Shown here piece by piece: positions 20,205 through 28,656 of a stretch of DNA of 64,000 nt; position 1 is the stretch's first letter, and each line of letters starts with the position of its first letter. The notes beneath the pieces were generated by a model. It had not been told where the DNA came from and ran no database searches. It was given only the letters and a program-made list of their open reading frames with translations. The stretch comes from Pseudomonas fluorescens (GTDB lineage Bacteria; Pseudomonadota; Gammaproteobacteria; Pseudomonadales; Pseudomonadaceae), in assembly GCF_000802965.1 (NCBI RefSeq), contig NZ_JSAK01000008.1, forward strand, positions 1 through 64,000, written 5' to 3'. The position numbers were made by a program, and so were the translations under genes.

Positions 20205-20954
20205 GATGGAATTTCCAGAAGGGGGTTGAACAGCGTCGGCCAACGTTATCTCAGCGGCCGGGCCCAGGCAACCGCGAATTAACTCGCGCAGATCATCAAT
20301 CACCAGCGCTGGCGACTCTTCGGCGATCGGACGACCGTGGTTGTAGCCATAACTCAGGGCCACGCACTTGACCCCCGCTGCTTTCGACGCCAGCACATCG
20401 CTGCGCGAATCGCCGACGAACAAGGACTGCGACGCCGGGATGTTGGCCATTTTCATCACGAAAAACAGCGCGGCCGGATCGGGTTTTTTCTGCGGCAGGG
20501 TGTCGCCACCGATGATCCATTTGAAGTAACGGCCGATCTTCATCTGATCCAGCAACGGCGCGACAAAGCGCTCCGGCTTGTTGGTGATCAGCGCCATTTC
20601 CACGCCTTGCTTGTTCAACCACTTGAGGGTGTCGCGCACGCCGGGGTAAACCACCGTCAGCCCGTGACCGGCCGCATAAAAGCCATTGAACAATTCCAGG
20701 GCGTGCTCGGCTTCGACCTCATCGACACCCTCGGCGTCGATGTGATTGGCCAACGCCCGGCGCACCAACATGTGTACGCCGTTCCCCACCCACTCACGCA
20801 CCGATTCGATGCCGGCAGCTGGACGCCCGAGTTTGAGCAGCATGTTATCCACAGCCGCCGCGAGGTCGGGGACCGAATCGATCAACGTGCCATCCAGATC
20901 GAACATCACCAGACGCGGCAGACGGCCCGGGAACAGCTGCTCAAAGCCACTCAT
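20136..20954 (-). CDS. gph: phosphoglycolate phosphatase
   Basis: HAD-family phosphatase that clears 2-phosphoglycolate. The 272-residue protein starts [14 protein letters not shown] and has the HAD motif [10 protein letters not shown], a motif II/III region (ITNKPERF) and motif IV GDSRSD. The catalytic domain ends near residue 230. The remaining tail is a linker plus the basic, Trp-containing [16 protein letters not shown]. coli Gph lacks such a tail. Its start overlaps the rpe stop by 4 bases. See the leader-peptide entry for a different role of the tail. Confidence 0.9.
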   Translation of the reverse strand: MSGFEQLFPGRLPRLVMFDLDGTLIDSVPDLAAAVDNMLLKLGRPAAGIESVREWVGNGVHMLVRRALANHIDAEGVDEVEAEHALELFNGFYAAGHGLTVVYPGVRDTLKWLNKQGVEMALITNKPERFVAPLLDQMKIGRYFKWIIGGDTLPQKKPDPAALFFVMKMANIPASQSLFVGDSRSDVLASKAAGVKCVALSYGYNHGRPIAEESPALVIDDLRELIRGCLGPAAEITLADAVQPPSGNSIVVVTRKLWMKVIKALARWRWRA

Positions 20955-21625
20955 GGGCGGGCCAGCGCCAGTTCGGAACGCATCTTCTCGATGACTTCCT
21001 GATAATTCGGCGCATTGAAAATCGCCGAACCGGCGACGAAGGTGTCAGCACCTGCCGCCGCGATTTCACGAATGTTGTTCACGTTCACGCCGCCGTCGAT
21101 TTCCAGGCGGATGTCGCGACCGGAAGCATCGATCAACGCACGCGCTTCACGCAGTTTGTCGAGGGTGCCAGGGATGAACTTCTGCCCGCCGAAGCCTGGG
21201 TTGACGCTCATCAGCAGGATCATGTCGACCTTGTCCATCACGTACTTGAGCACGTCCAGCGGCGTCGCCGGATTGAACACCAGGCCCGACTTGCAGCCGC
21301 CTTCGCGGATCAGTTGCAGGGAGCGGTCGACGTGCTGGGTGGCTTCCGGGTGGAAGGTGATGTAAGTCGCGCCGGCCTCGATGAAATCACCGACGATGCG
21401 GTCCACCGGGCTGACCATCAGGTGCGCGTCGATCGGCGCGGTGATGCCGTACTTGCGCAGCGCCGAGCAGACCATCGGGCCGATGGTCAGGTTCGGCACG
21501 TAGTGGTTGTCCATGACATCGAAGTGCACGAAGTCGGCGCCAGCGGCCAGGACATTGTCCACTTCTTCGCCCAGGCGGGCGAAGTCGGCGGAGAGAATCG
21601 ACGGAGCAATTACGAAGGGCTGCAT
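20951..21625 (-). CDS. rpe: ribulose-phosphate 3-epimerase
   Basis: Interconverts ribulose-5-phosphate and xylulose-5-phosphate. The 224-residue TIM barrel has the family signatures [14 protein letters not shown] and [12 protein letters not shown] and the metal-binding His/Asp residues within them. It overlaps gph by 4 bases and heads the rpe-gph-trpE set. Confidence 0.96.
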   Translation of the reverse strand: MQPFVIAPSILSADFARLGEEVDNVLAAGADFVHFDVMDNHYVPNLTIGPMVCSALRKYGITAPIDAHLMVSPVDRIVGDFIEAGATYITFHPEATQHVDRSLQLIREGGCKSGLVFNPATPLDVLKYVMDKVDMILLMSVNPGFGGQKFIPGTLDKLREARALIDASGRDIRLEIDGGVNVNNIREIAAAGADTFVAGSAIFNAPNYQEVIEKMRSELALARP

Positions 21626-21704
21626 GACGCACCTTTTCTGAGCAGAATCACGATGGCGCGCATTGTAGCCTCATGCTTTGACGCGCGCACTGTGACCGCG
21701 ATGA

Positions 21705-22853
21705 TCAGTAGGCCGCTCGGTAGATCTTCTCGATATCGATAGCGCTCAGTTTGCGCGGATTATTGCGCATCAGGCGCTCGATACCTGCGGCTTCAACGGC
21801 CATGGCCGCAATCGCATCTTCCGGAACGCCGAAACTGCGCAGGCCCGCCGGGATTTCCACCGCCGCGCATAGTTCGGTCATCGCCTCCACGGCCTTATCG
21901 GCCGCTTCATTGGCGCTCAGATGAGCGGTCTTCACGCCCATGGCTTCGGCAATATCCTGCATGCGTTCGACGCAAGCCATCTTGTTCCAGGTCATGACAT
22001 ACGGCAGCAGCAAGGCGTTGCTGACGCCGTGGGCAATGTTGAAACGCCCGCCCAGCGGATACGCCAGCGCATGCACGGCGCCAACCCCGGCATTGCCGAA
22101 CGCCATGCCGGCCATCAGGCTGGCGGTGGCCATGTCTTCTCGGGCCTGCAGGTTGGACGGATTGGCGTAGGCCTTGGGCAGCGCCTTGGCGATCAGCTTG
22201 ATCGCGCCGATGGCCAGGGAGTCGGTAATCGGTGAGGCATTGACCGACAGATAGGATTCGATGGCATGCACCAAGGCATCGACACCACTGGCGGCGGTGA
22301 CGCCGCGCGGGCAGGTCAGGGTCATTTGCGGGCTGACCAGCGCAACGTCCGGCAGCAGATAGTCGCTGACGATGCCCTTCTTCAACTGCGCGACCTTGTC
22401 GGAAAGGATCGCCACATTGGTCACTTCCGAGCCGGTGCCGGCGGTTGTCGGGATGGCGATCAACGGCGGGCCTTTGCGCGGCACCTGATCGACGCCGAAC
22501 AAATCCTCCAGCGCGCCGTGATAGCCGGCATACGCCGCAACACTCTTGGCAATGTCGATGGCACTGCCGCCGCCCAGGCCGATCAACCCATCATGACCGC
22601 CGTCGCGGTAGACGCGCATGCAGTCCTCGACGATGGCGATTTCCGGGTCGGGCAGCACCCGGTCAAAAATCTCGTAGGTGCGACCACCCAGTTGCGCCAG
22701 CGCCAGCTCGACGGTGCCGGATTTGACCAGCGCGGCGTCGGTGACGATCAGTGGGTTGTCGATGTCCAGACGTGTCAGTTCCGCCGCCAGTTGCTCGATG
22801 GCCCCTGCGCCGGTGATCAGTTTGTGAGCGATTTTGAAAGAGGAAAGACTCAT
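21705..22853 (-). CDS. iron-containing alcohol dehydrogenase
   Basis: A 382-residue group III (Fe-dependent) alcohol dehydrogenase. It shows the NAD-binding GGGSAIDIAKS and the metal-ligand segments GVDALVHAIESYLS and GVGAVHALAYPLGG...AHGVSNALLLP. The substrate is unknown. It is a single gene between rpe and agtD; as I recall, P. aeruginosa has no such gene here, so it may be a local insertion. Confidence 0.88.
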   Translation of the reverse strand: MSLSSFKIAHKLITGAGAIEQLAAELTRLDIDNPLIVTDAALVKSGTVELALAQLGGRTYEIFDRVLPDPEIAIVEDCMRVYRDGGHDGLIGLGGGSAIDIAKSVAAYAGYHGALEDLFGVDQVPRKGPPLIAIPTTAGTGSEVTNVAILSDKVAQLKKGIVSDYLLPDVALVSPQMTLTCPRGVTAASGVDALVHAIESYLSVNASPITDSLAIGAIKLIAKALPKAYANPSNLQAREDMATASLMAGMAFGNAGVGAVHALAYPLGGRFNIAHGVSNALLLPYVMTWNKMACVERMQDIAEAMGVKTAHLSANEAADKAVEAMTELCAAVEIPAGLRSFGVPEDAIAAMAVEAAGIERLMRNNPRKLSAIDIEKIYRAAY

Positions 22854-22966
22854 GTGCGCAGCCTCTTATAGGAGTGGGAGCTGGGCACAATAGTAGCTGG
22901 GGATTGGGCGTTGTCTGCTATTCAGGTCGTGAATGACCGGTGAGTCCAAACACCCCATACAACAAC

Positions 22967-23055
22967 TGTAGGAGCCGGCTTGCTGGCAATGCGCGTGTCA
23001 TTCAACTGATTCATCAGCTGACAGTCCGCTTTCGCCAGCAAGCCGGCTCCTACAA
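22967..23055. repeat. REP inverted pair (GTAGGAGCCGGCTTGCTGGC family)
   Basis: Arms GTAGGAGCCGGCTTGCTGGC and GCCAGCAAGCCGGCTCCTAC are perfect inverted copies separated by about 45 bases. It lies directly below the agtD stop codon and probably protects or ends the agt transcript. Confidence 0.85.
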
Positions 23056-23064
23056 GGGAGTACT

Positions 23065-23889
23065 TCAGACCTGGGCGGTGCGCAGTTTTTCGCTGCGGCC
23101 ACGCAGCCATTCCAGGGTCAGCAGCAGGATCACCGAGAAGGCGATCAGCAGCGTCGCGGCGGCGGCGATGGTCGGGCTGAGGTTTTCGCGGATGCCGCTG
23201 AACATCTGCCGTGGCAGGGTTGCTTGTTCAGGGCCGGCGAGGAACAGCGTCACCACCACTTCATCGAACGAGGTGGCGAAAGCGAACAGCGCGCCGGAAA
23301 TCACCCCGGGAGCGATCAATGGCAAGGTCACCCGACGGAACGCCGTCAGCGGCGAAGCACCGAGGCTGGCGGCGGCGCGTACCAGGTTTTGGTTAAACCC
23401 TTGCAACGTCGCCGACACGGTGATGATCACGAATGGCACACCCAATACTGCGTGCACCACGATCAGCGAGAAGAAGCTGTTACCCAGGCCCAGCGGCGCG
23501 AAGAACAGATAACTGGCGACACCGATGATCACCACCGGCACCACCATCGGCGAAATGACCAGCGCCATCACCAGCGGTTTGCCGGGGAAGTCGCCGCGAG
23601 TCAGGCCGATAGCCGCCAACGTGCCGAAGACCATGGCCAGCACTGTGGCCGCCGGGGCGACGATGATGCTGTTCTTCAGGGCGCGCATCCACTCCGCCGA
23701 AGCGAAGAAATCGTGATACCACTGCAGCGAGAAACCTTGCAGCGGGTACACCAGGAAGCTGCCAGAGTTGAACGACAGCGGGATGATCACCAGCACCGGC
23801 AGGATCAGGAACAACAGAATCAAGCCGCAGAGAATCCGCAAGCTGTAGAACCACACCCGCTCGATGGGCGACATATAAGGACTCAGCAT
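23065..23889 (-). CDS. agtD: ABC transporter permease AgtD (PotC-like)
   Basis: A 274-residue inner-membrane permease with six predicted helices and the EAA loop AAASLGASPLTAFRRVTLP, which docks on the ATPase. It belongs to the putrescine/spermidine class. It is the last gene of agtABCD, which in P. aeruginosa imports GABA and 5-aminovalerate. It starts 12 bases below the agtC stop. Confidence 0.88.
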   Translation of the reverse strand: MLSPYMSPIERVWFYSLRILCGLILLFLILPVLVIIPLSFNSGSFLVYPLQGFSLQWYHDFFASAEWMRALKNSIIVAPAATVLAMVFGTLAAIGLTRGDFPGKPLVMALVISPMVVPVVIIGVASYLFFAPLGLGNSFFSLIVVHAVLGVPFVIITVSATLQGFNQNLVRAAASLGASPLTAFRRVTLPLIAPGVISGALFAFATSFDEVVVTLFLAGPEQATLPRQMFSGIRENLSPTIAAAATLLIAFSVILLLTLEWLRGRSEKLRTAQV

Positions 23890-23901
23890 CTCAAACTCCC
23901 C

Positions 23902-25149
23902 TTAGCTCAGGCGCAGGCGGCTCGCGCCTACCAGCCAGCTGTAAATCAGATAAAGCACGACCGTCGCCAGCAACAGCAGACCACCGAGTGCCGTCGCCAT
24001 GCCCCAGTTGATGCTGGTGTTGGTGTAGAAGGCGACGAAGTAGCTGACCATTTGATCGTTAGGGCTGCCCAGCAGCGCCGGGGTGATGTAGTAGCCGATG
24101 GCGAGGATGAACACCAACAGGCAACCGGCGCCGACACCGGCATAGGTCTGCGGGAAGTACACCCGCCAGAAGCTGGCAAACGGGTGGCAGCCAAGGGAAA
24201 TCGCGGCGCGCATGTAGGTCGGCGAGATGCCTTTCATCACGCTGTAGATCGGCAGAATCATGAACGGCAACAGGATGTGCACCATGGAGATGTAGACGCC
24301 AACACGGTTGAACACCAGTTCGATCGGTTTATCGATGATGCCCATGGCCATCAGGCCGCTGTTGATCAGGCCGCCCGATTGCAGCAGCACAATCCACGCC
24401 GCAACGCGCACCAGGATCGACGTCCAGAACGGTAGCAGCACCAGGATCATCAGCAGGTTGCTCTGGCGCGACGGCAGATTGGCCAGCAGATAAGCCAGTG
24501 GATACGCCAGCAGCAGGCAGATCACGGTGATGACCAGGCCCATCCAGAAGGTACGGGCGAAGATGTCGAGGTAGATCGCCTGGTCCGGGGTGGCCGGGGC
24601 GATTTCGCCGAGGTCGTCGATGCGGTGATCGACGGCCGCCAGCAAGTAATACGGCGTGATGCTGCTGGTATTGCGGCGCACTGCTTGCCAGTAGGCCGGA
24701 TCGCCCCAGCGCTCGTCGAGACCTTCCAGCGCTTCTTTATAAGAGGCCGGTTCAGTGGCGAACGGCAAGGCGCGGGCGGTTTTGGTCAGCAGGCTGCGGT
24801 AGCCGGCCAGCTCCATGTTCAGGCGTTTGGACAAATCGCCGAGGGTTTGATTCTTGCGGGCTTCAGCGAGGTCTTCGCTGGCAGCCTTGTAAACCGGTTC
24901 AGCGGGCAGGCCGCGGCCGTCCCAACTGGCGATGGCGGACACGGTGCGCGGCATGCCGCCGACCACTTCCGGGTTACCCACGCTTTTGTAGAGCAGCGCC
25001 GCGATCGGCACCAGGAACACCAGCAGCAGGAACAGCACCAATGGCGCGATCAAGGCCTGGGCTTTCCAGCGGTTGACCCGCTCGGCGTGCTTGAGCCGCT
25101 GCTTCAAGGTGGGGTCAGTGCCCGTGGTCACGGGAACGGCGATAGCCAT
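23902..25149 (-). CDS. agtC: ABC transporter permease AgtC (PotB-like)
   Basis: A 415-residue inner-membrane permease. It is longer than usual because about 135 residues, probably periplasmic, lie between helix 1 (about 30-52) and helix 2 (about 200-220). The EAA loop is AAISLGCHPFASFWRVYFP. It pairs with AgtD to form the channel. A REP element separates it from agtB. Confidence 0.88.
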   Translation of the reverse strand: MAIAVPVTTGTDPTLKQRLKHAERVNRWKAQALIAPLVLFLLLVFLVPIAALLYKSVGNPEVVGGMPRTVSAIASWDGRGLPAEPVYKAASEDLAEARKNQTLGDLSKRLNMELAGYRSLLTKTARALPFATEPASYKEALEGLDERWGDPAYWQAVRRNTSSITPYYLLAAVDHRIDDLGEIAPATPDQAIYLDIFARTFWMGLVITVICLLLAYPLAYLLANLPSRQSNLLMILVLLPFWTSILVRVAAWIVLLQSGGLINSGLMAMGIIDKPIELVFNRVGVYISMVHILLPFMILPIYSVMKGISPTYMRAAISLGCHPFASFWRVYFPQTYAGVGAGCLLVFILAIGYYITPALLGSPNDQMVSYFVAFYTNTSINWGMATALGGLLLLATVVLYLIYSWLVGASRLRLS

Positions 25150-25238
25150 GGCGTACTCCGGAAATCTTTGATCGTTACAGAGGGCGGCGTACCGCCTCTG
25201 TTGTGTTGAAACACCGCAACGTGCGGGAGCGGAAACCT

Positions 25239-25350
25239 GTGGCGAGCGAGCTTGCTCGCGCTGGGCTGCGAAGCGGCCCCAAAATTATGTTGGCAATGCC
25301 AATTTTGTGAGTGCTTCGCACTCAAGCGGGAGCAAGCTCCCTCGCCACAA
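25239..25350. repeat. REP inverted repeat inside the agt operon
   Basis: Outer arms TGTGGCGAGCGAGCTTGCTC and GAGCAAGCTCCCTCGCCACA enclose an inner AAAATT...AATTTT palindrome with GGCAATGCC. It lies between the binding-protein gene agtB and the permease gene agtC. Confidence 0.85.
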
Positions 25351-25375
25351 AGTCCGCCTTCAATTGAAGGCTTGG

Positions 25376-26419
25376 TTATTTCGCAGCCCAGGAATTGAAG
25401 CGCTGTTCCAATTGCTCGCCGTTGTCAGCCCAGAAGCTGACGTCGATCTGCACCTGGTTGGCGATGTTTTCCGGGGTGGTCGGCATGTCTTTCAGGACAT
25501 CCTTGGCCAGCAACGGTACGGCTTGGGTGTTGGCCGGGCCGTAGGCGATGTTTTCCGAGTAAGTCTTCTGTTGCTGTGGCTGTACCGAGAAGGCGATGAA
25601 TTTCTTCGCCGCTTCGGCGCGCTTGGGGTCCAGGCCTTTTGGAATCGCCCATGCGTCGAAGTCGTAGATGCCGCCGTTCCACACTACTTTCAGGTTGCTT
25701 TCTTTCTGCACCGCAGCGATACGGCCGTTGTAGGCCGAGCTCATGACCACGTCACCGGAAGCGAGGTATTGCGGTGGTTGTGCGCCAGCTTCCCACCACT
25801 GGATGCTTGGCTTGAGTTCGTCGAGTTTCTTGAACGCGCGGTCCTGACCATCTTTGCTGGCCAGCACTTTGTAAACGTCTTTCGGCGCAACGCCGTCGGC
25901 CATCAAGGCGAATTCCAGGGTGTACTTGGCGCCTTTACGCAGGCCACGCTTGCCCGGGAATTGCTTGGTGTCCCAGAAATCCTTCCAACTGGTCGGTGCG
26001 GTTTTCAGCTTGTCGGCGTTGTAGGCCAACACGGTTGACCACACGAAGAAGCCCACGCCGCACGGCTGGATAGCGCCTTTGACGTAGTCTTCGTTCTTGC
26101 CGAAAAGGGCTGGGTCGAGTTGCTCGAACATGTCTTCGTCGCAACCGCGGGACAGTTCTGGCGATTCAACTTCCACCAGGTCCCAGGACACGCTCTTGGT
26201 GTCGACCATGGCTTTGACCTTGGCCATTTCACCGTTGTACTCGCCCGCCACGATCTTGCCGTTGCCTGCCGCTTCCCACGGTGCGTAGAAGGCTTTGACC
26301 TGCGCGGCCTTGTTCGCGCCGCCAAAGGACACGACGGTCAGGTCCGGGCCAGCCGCCATTGCGCTGGCCGCCCCCATCATGCCCAGTGCCAGAGCGGTGA
26401 ATTTCAGGGATCTCAACAT
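25376..26419 (-). CDS. agtB: periplasmic substrate-binding protein AgtB (PotD-like)
   Basis: A 347-residue periplasmic binding protein with a clear signal peptide (about 1-22, AASAMA) and the polyamine-type SBP fold (LTVVSFGGANKAAQ, WDLVEVESPELSRGCDE). It captures the substrate for AgtCD/AgtA. By analogy with P. aeruginosa it binds GABA/5-aminovalerate; the specificity here is inferred from the AgtSR neighbours. It is the second gene of the operon. Confidence 0.88.
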   Translation of the reverse strand: MLRSLKFTALALGMMGAASAMAAGPDLTVVSFGGANKAAQVKAFYAPWEAAGNGKIVAGEYNGEMAKVKAMVDTKSVSWDLVEVESPELSRGCDEDMFEQLDPALFGKNEDYVKGAIQPCGVGFFVWSTVLAYNADKLKTAPTSWKDFWDTKQFPGKRGLRKGAKYTLEFALMADGVAPKDVYKVLASKDGQDRAFKKLDELKPSIQWWEAGAQPPQYLASGDVVMSSAYNGRIAAVQKESNLKVVWNGGIYDFDAWAIPKGLDPKRAEAAKKFIAFSVQPQQQKTYSENIAYGPANTQAVPLLAKDVLKDMPTTPENIANQVQIDVSFWADNGEQLEQRFNSWAAK

Positions 26420-26468
26420 TTATTGTTCTCTCCACGTGCAGGGTTGGTGTTGTTGAAGCAGGGGGCGA

Positions 26469-27593
26469 TCAATGCGCCTCTAGAAGTGGGTCGAGCGCGC
26501 GAACGTGTTCGACCTGCCAGCCAAGCGGTACCACGTCACCCACCGCCAGCCCGGGATCGAGTTCGGCAATCGGTTGTTTCACGAAGAAGTCGGTCTTGCC
26601 ACAGACTTCCAGGCGAACCCGGACGTGGTCGCCCAGATAGATGAATTCCGCCACCCTTCCCGAGAAGCGGTTGACGCAGGACTCGCTGGAGCCATTGAGG
26701 CTCACGCGTTCCGGACGAATCGACAGGGTGACGGGCTCGCCGGTCTTGCCGACATTCACCGCCAGCGCTTCAACTTTTTCACCACGGCCCAGTTCGACCA
26801 CGCAGCGGTCGCCGGTCTGGCTGTGCAGACGGCCATTAAGACGGTTGTTCTCGCCGATGAAGTTGGCGACAAAGGTGTTTTTCGGCTCTTCGTAGAGCGT
26901 GCGCGGAGGCGCGATCTGCTGGATTTCGCCTTGATGGAACACCGCTACGCGGTCGGACATGGTCAGGGCTTCGCCCTGGTCGTGGGTCACGTAGACCACG
27001 GTCACGCCCAGACGCTGGTGCAGGTGTTTGATTTCCATCTGCATGTGTTCACGCAGTTGTTTGTCGAGTGCGCCGAGGGGTTCGTCCATCAGCACCAGTT
27101 GCGGCTCGAACACCAGCGCCCGGGCCAAGGCCACACGCTGCTGCTGGCCGCCGGACAGTTGTGCCGGGTAACGCTGGGCGAAGGTATCGAGCTGGACCAT
27201 GCTCAGGACTTTTTTGACCTTGGCGCTGACGTCGCTTTTGTTGAGCCCGCGTACGGTCAGCGGGAACGCCAGGTTTTCGGCGACAGTCATGTGCGGGAAC
27301 AGCGCATAGTTCTGAAACACCATGCCGATGTCACGCTTGTGCGGCGGCACGTTATTGATGGCTCGACCGGCCAGCAGGATTTCCCCGGCAGTCGGTGTTT
27401 CGAAACCGGCGAGCATCATCAGGCTGGTGGTTTTGCCGGAGCCGGACGGCCCGAGCAAGGTGAGGAATTCGCCTTTGCGAATGTCCAGGTTGAGGTCTTT
27501 GACGATCAGGTTCTCGCCGTCGTAGCTCTTCTGCACTCCACGAAAGCTGACCAGAACATCATTGGCCCCTGCACTTGAATCGACCTGGCTCAT
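26469..27593 (-). CDS. agtA: ABC transporter ATP-binding protein AgtA (PotA-like)
   Basis: A 374-residue ATPase energising the AgtBCD importer. It has Walker A GPSGSGKT, signature LSGGQQQRVALARAL, Walker B VLMDEPLGALD and a C-terminal TOBE domain (LSIRPERVSLNG). The ATG at 27593 with AAAGGTG upstream is preferred to the GTG two codons earlier. It is the first gene of agtABCD. Confidence 0.9.
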   Translation of the reverse strand: MSQVDSSAGANDVLVSFRGVQKSYDGENLIVKDLNLDIRKGEFLTLLGPSGSGKTTSLMMLAGFETPTAGEILLAGRAINNVPPHKRDIGMVFQNYALFPHMTVAENLAFPLTVRGLNKSDVSAKVKKVLSMVQLDTFAQRYPAQLSGGQQQRVALARALVFEPQLVLMDEPLGALDKQLREHMQMEIKHLHQRLGVTVVYVTHDQGEALTMSDRVAVFHQGEIQQIAPPRTLYEEPKNTFVANFIGENNRLNGRLHSQTGDRCVVELGRGEKVEALAVNVGKTGEPVTLSIRPERVSLNGSSESCVNRFSGRVAEFIYLGDHVRVRLEVCGKTDFFVKQPIAELDPGLAVGDVVPLGWQVEHVRALDPLLEAH

Positions 27594-27927
27594 ACCCACA
27601 CCTTTGTTATTGATGACTGCTGTGGACTAAGCCTAGTGGACGCTGCTGACCGCGCAAATCGGGGGGCAAGAGAGAATCGCCTCAGCCGGATGGAAGGTTG
27701 GGGGTAGGGATTGCCCTACAAGGATGGCGCGTTTTGGCAAACGCAGCGGCAAGCTGTTGGCTACAAGCCGCAGGCAACGGCAAAAGCGATGGGGCGGGAT
27801 GTCGTAAATGGATATGGCGTTACGCAATTCCCTGTAGGAGCTGCCGCAGGCTGCGATCTTTTGATCTTGTTTTTCAAAAGCAAAGTCAAAAGATCGCAGC
27901 CTGCGGCAGCTCCTACAGGGTGCAGAG
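27594..27927. other. agtA upstream region
   Basis: About 330 bases between agtA and agtR. The agtA-proximal 230 bases should hold the operon promoter and any AgtR site; no convincing -35/-10 or -24/-12 pair was recognised. The remainder is the perfect inverted repeat at 27830-27920. No coding frame was seen. Confidence 0.5.
27830..27920. repeat. perfect 33-bp inverted repeat (GGAGCTGCCGCAGGCTGCGA family)
   Basis: Arms 27830-27862 and 27888-27920 are exact reverse complements, with a 25-base A/T-rich loop. The motif GATCGCAGCCTGCGGCAGCTC is common in Pseudomonas genomes. It lies just below the agtR stop, and in either direction a long stem precedes the next gene. Confidence 0.9.
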
Positions 27928-28557
27928 TCAGAGAAGTTTGTGTTCCATCGCGTACTTCACCAATTCTGCCAGCGAAGTGATGTTGAGCTTCTGCATCAGC
28001 CGCGCCTTGTGGGTGCTGATGGTCTTGCTGCTCAAAGCCAATTGCTGGGCGATGTCGTTGACGTTGGCACCCTGGGCCAGGCGTTCGAACACCGAGAACT
28101 CTCGCTCCGAGAGCAACGAATGCAACGGCCGTGAATCGGTCAGGCCGACTTCAAAAACCATGCGGTCGGCCAGGTCCGGATCGATATAGCGCCCGCCCGC
28201 AGCGACCCGGCGGATGGCGGTCAGCAACAGAGCCGGATCGCTGTCCTTGGTCGCATAACCCGCCGCGCCGACCTTCAACGCCCGCGCCGCCATTTGTGCT
28301 TCGTCGTGCATCGACAACACGAGAATTACCGGTGGATTGTTCAGCGCGCGAATCCGTGGAATCGCCTCAAGGCCATTGACGCCGGGCATGGAGATATCCA
28401 GCAGCACCACTTCGCAGGGCACATGCCGCAAGGTCTCGAGCAACTGCTCGCCATTGCTCGCCTCCCCTACCACCAGCAAATCCTTGGCCAGACCGATCAA
28501 TTGCTTGATGCCTTCGCGGACGATGGTGTGGTCTTCGGCTACCAGTACACGGATCAC
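27928..28557 (-). CDS. agtR: two-component response regulator AgtR (NarL/LuxR type)
   Basis: A 209-residue DNA-binding regulator. It has a receiver domain with the acidic pocket (AEDH) and phospho-acceptor Asp54 (VVLLDISMPGVNG), and a C-terminal LuxR helix-turn-helix (NVNDIAQQLALSSKTISTHK). A GTG start at 28557 with AGGAGAGG upstream is preferred over the ATG 9 codons earlier. It is expected to activate agtABCD on receiving phosphate from AgtS. Confidence 0.88.
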   Translation of the reverse strand: MIRVLVAEDHTIVREGIKQLIGLAKDLLVVGEASNGEQLLETLRHVPCEVVLLDISMPGVNGLEAIPRIRALNNPPVILVLSMHDEAQMAARALKVGAAGYATKDSDPALLLTAIRRVAAGGRYIDPDLADRMVFEVGLTDSRPLHSLLSEREFSVFERLAQGANVNDIAQQLALSSKTISTHKARLMQKLNITSLAELVKYAMEHKLL

Positions 28558-28592
28558 TTGCCTCTCCTCACTCAATAAATGCATTGATGCCG

Positions 28593-28625
28593 AAAAGATC
28601 GCAGCCTTCGGCAGCTCCTACAGGG
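28593..28625. repeat. single REP half-repeat between agtS and agtR
   Basis: One copy of AAAAGATCGCAGCCTTCGGC followed by AGCTCCTACAGGG, the half-unit of the family seen at 27830 and 48989, without its inverted partner. Confidence 0.7.
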
Positions 28626-28656
28626 GATTCGCGCTCGGTGTAAAAGCTGCGATGTT

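Noticed and set aside
27600..27830. Sigma54 promoter for agtA
   Set aside because: No GG-N10-GC element of acceptable quality was found upstream of the start codon.
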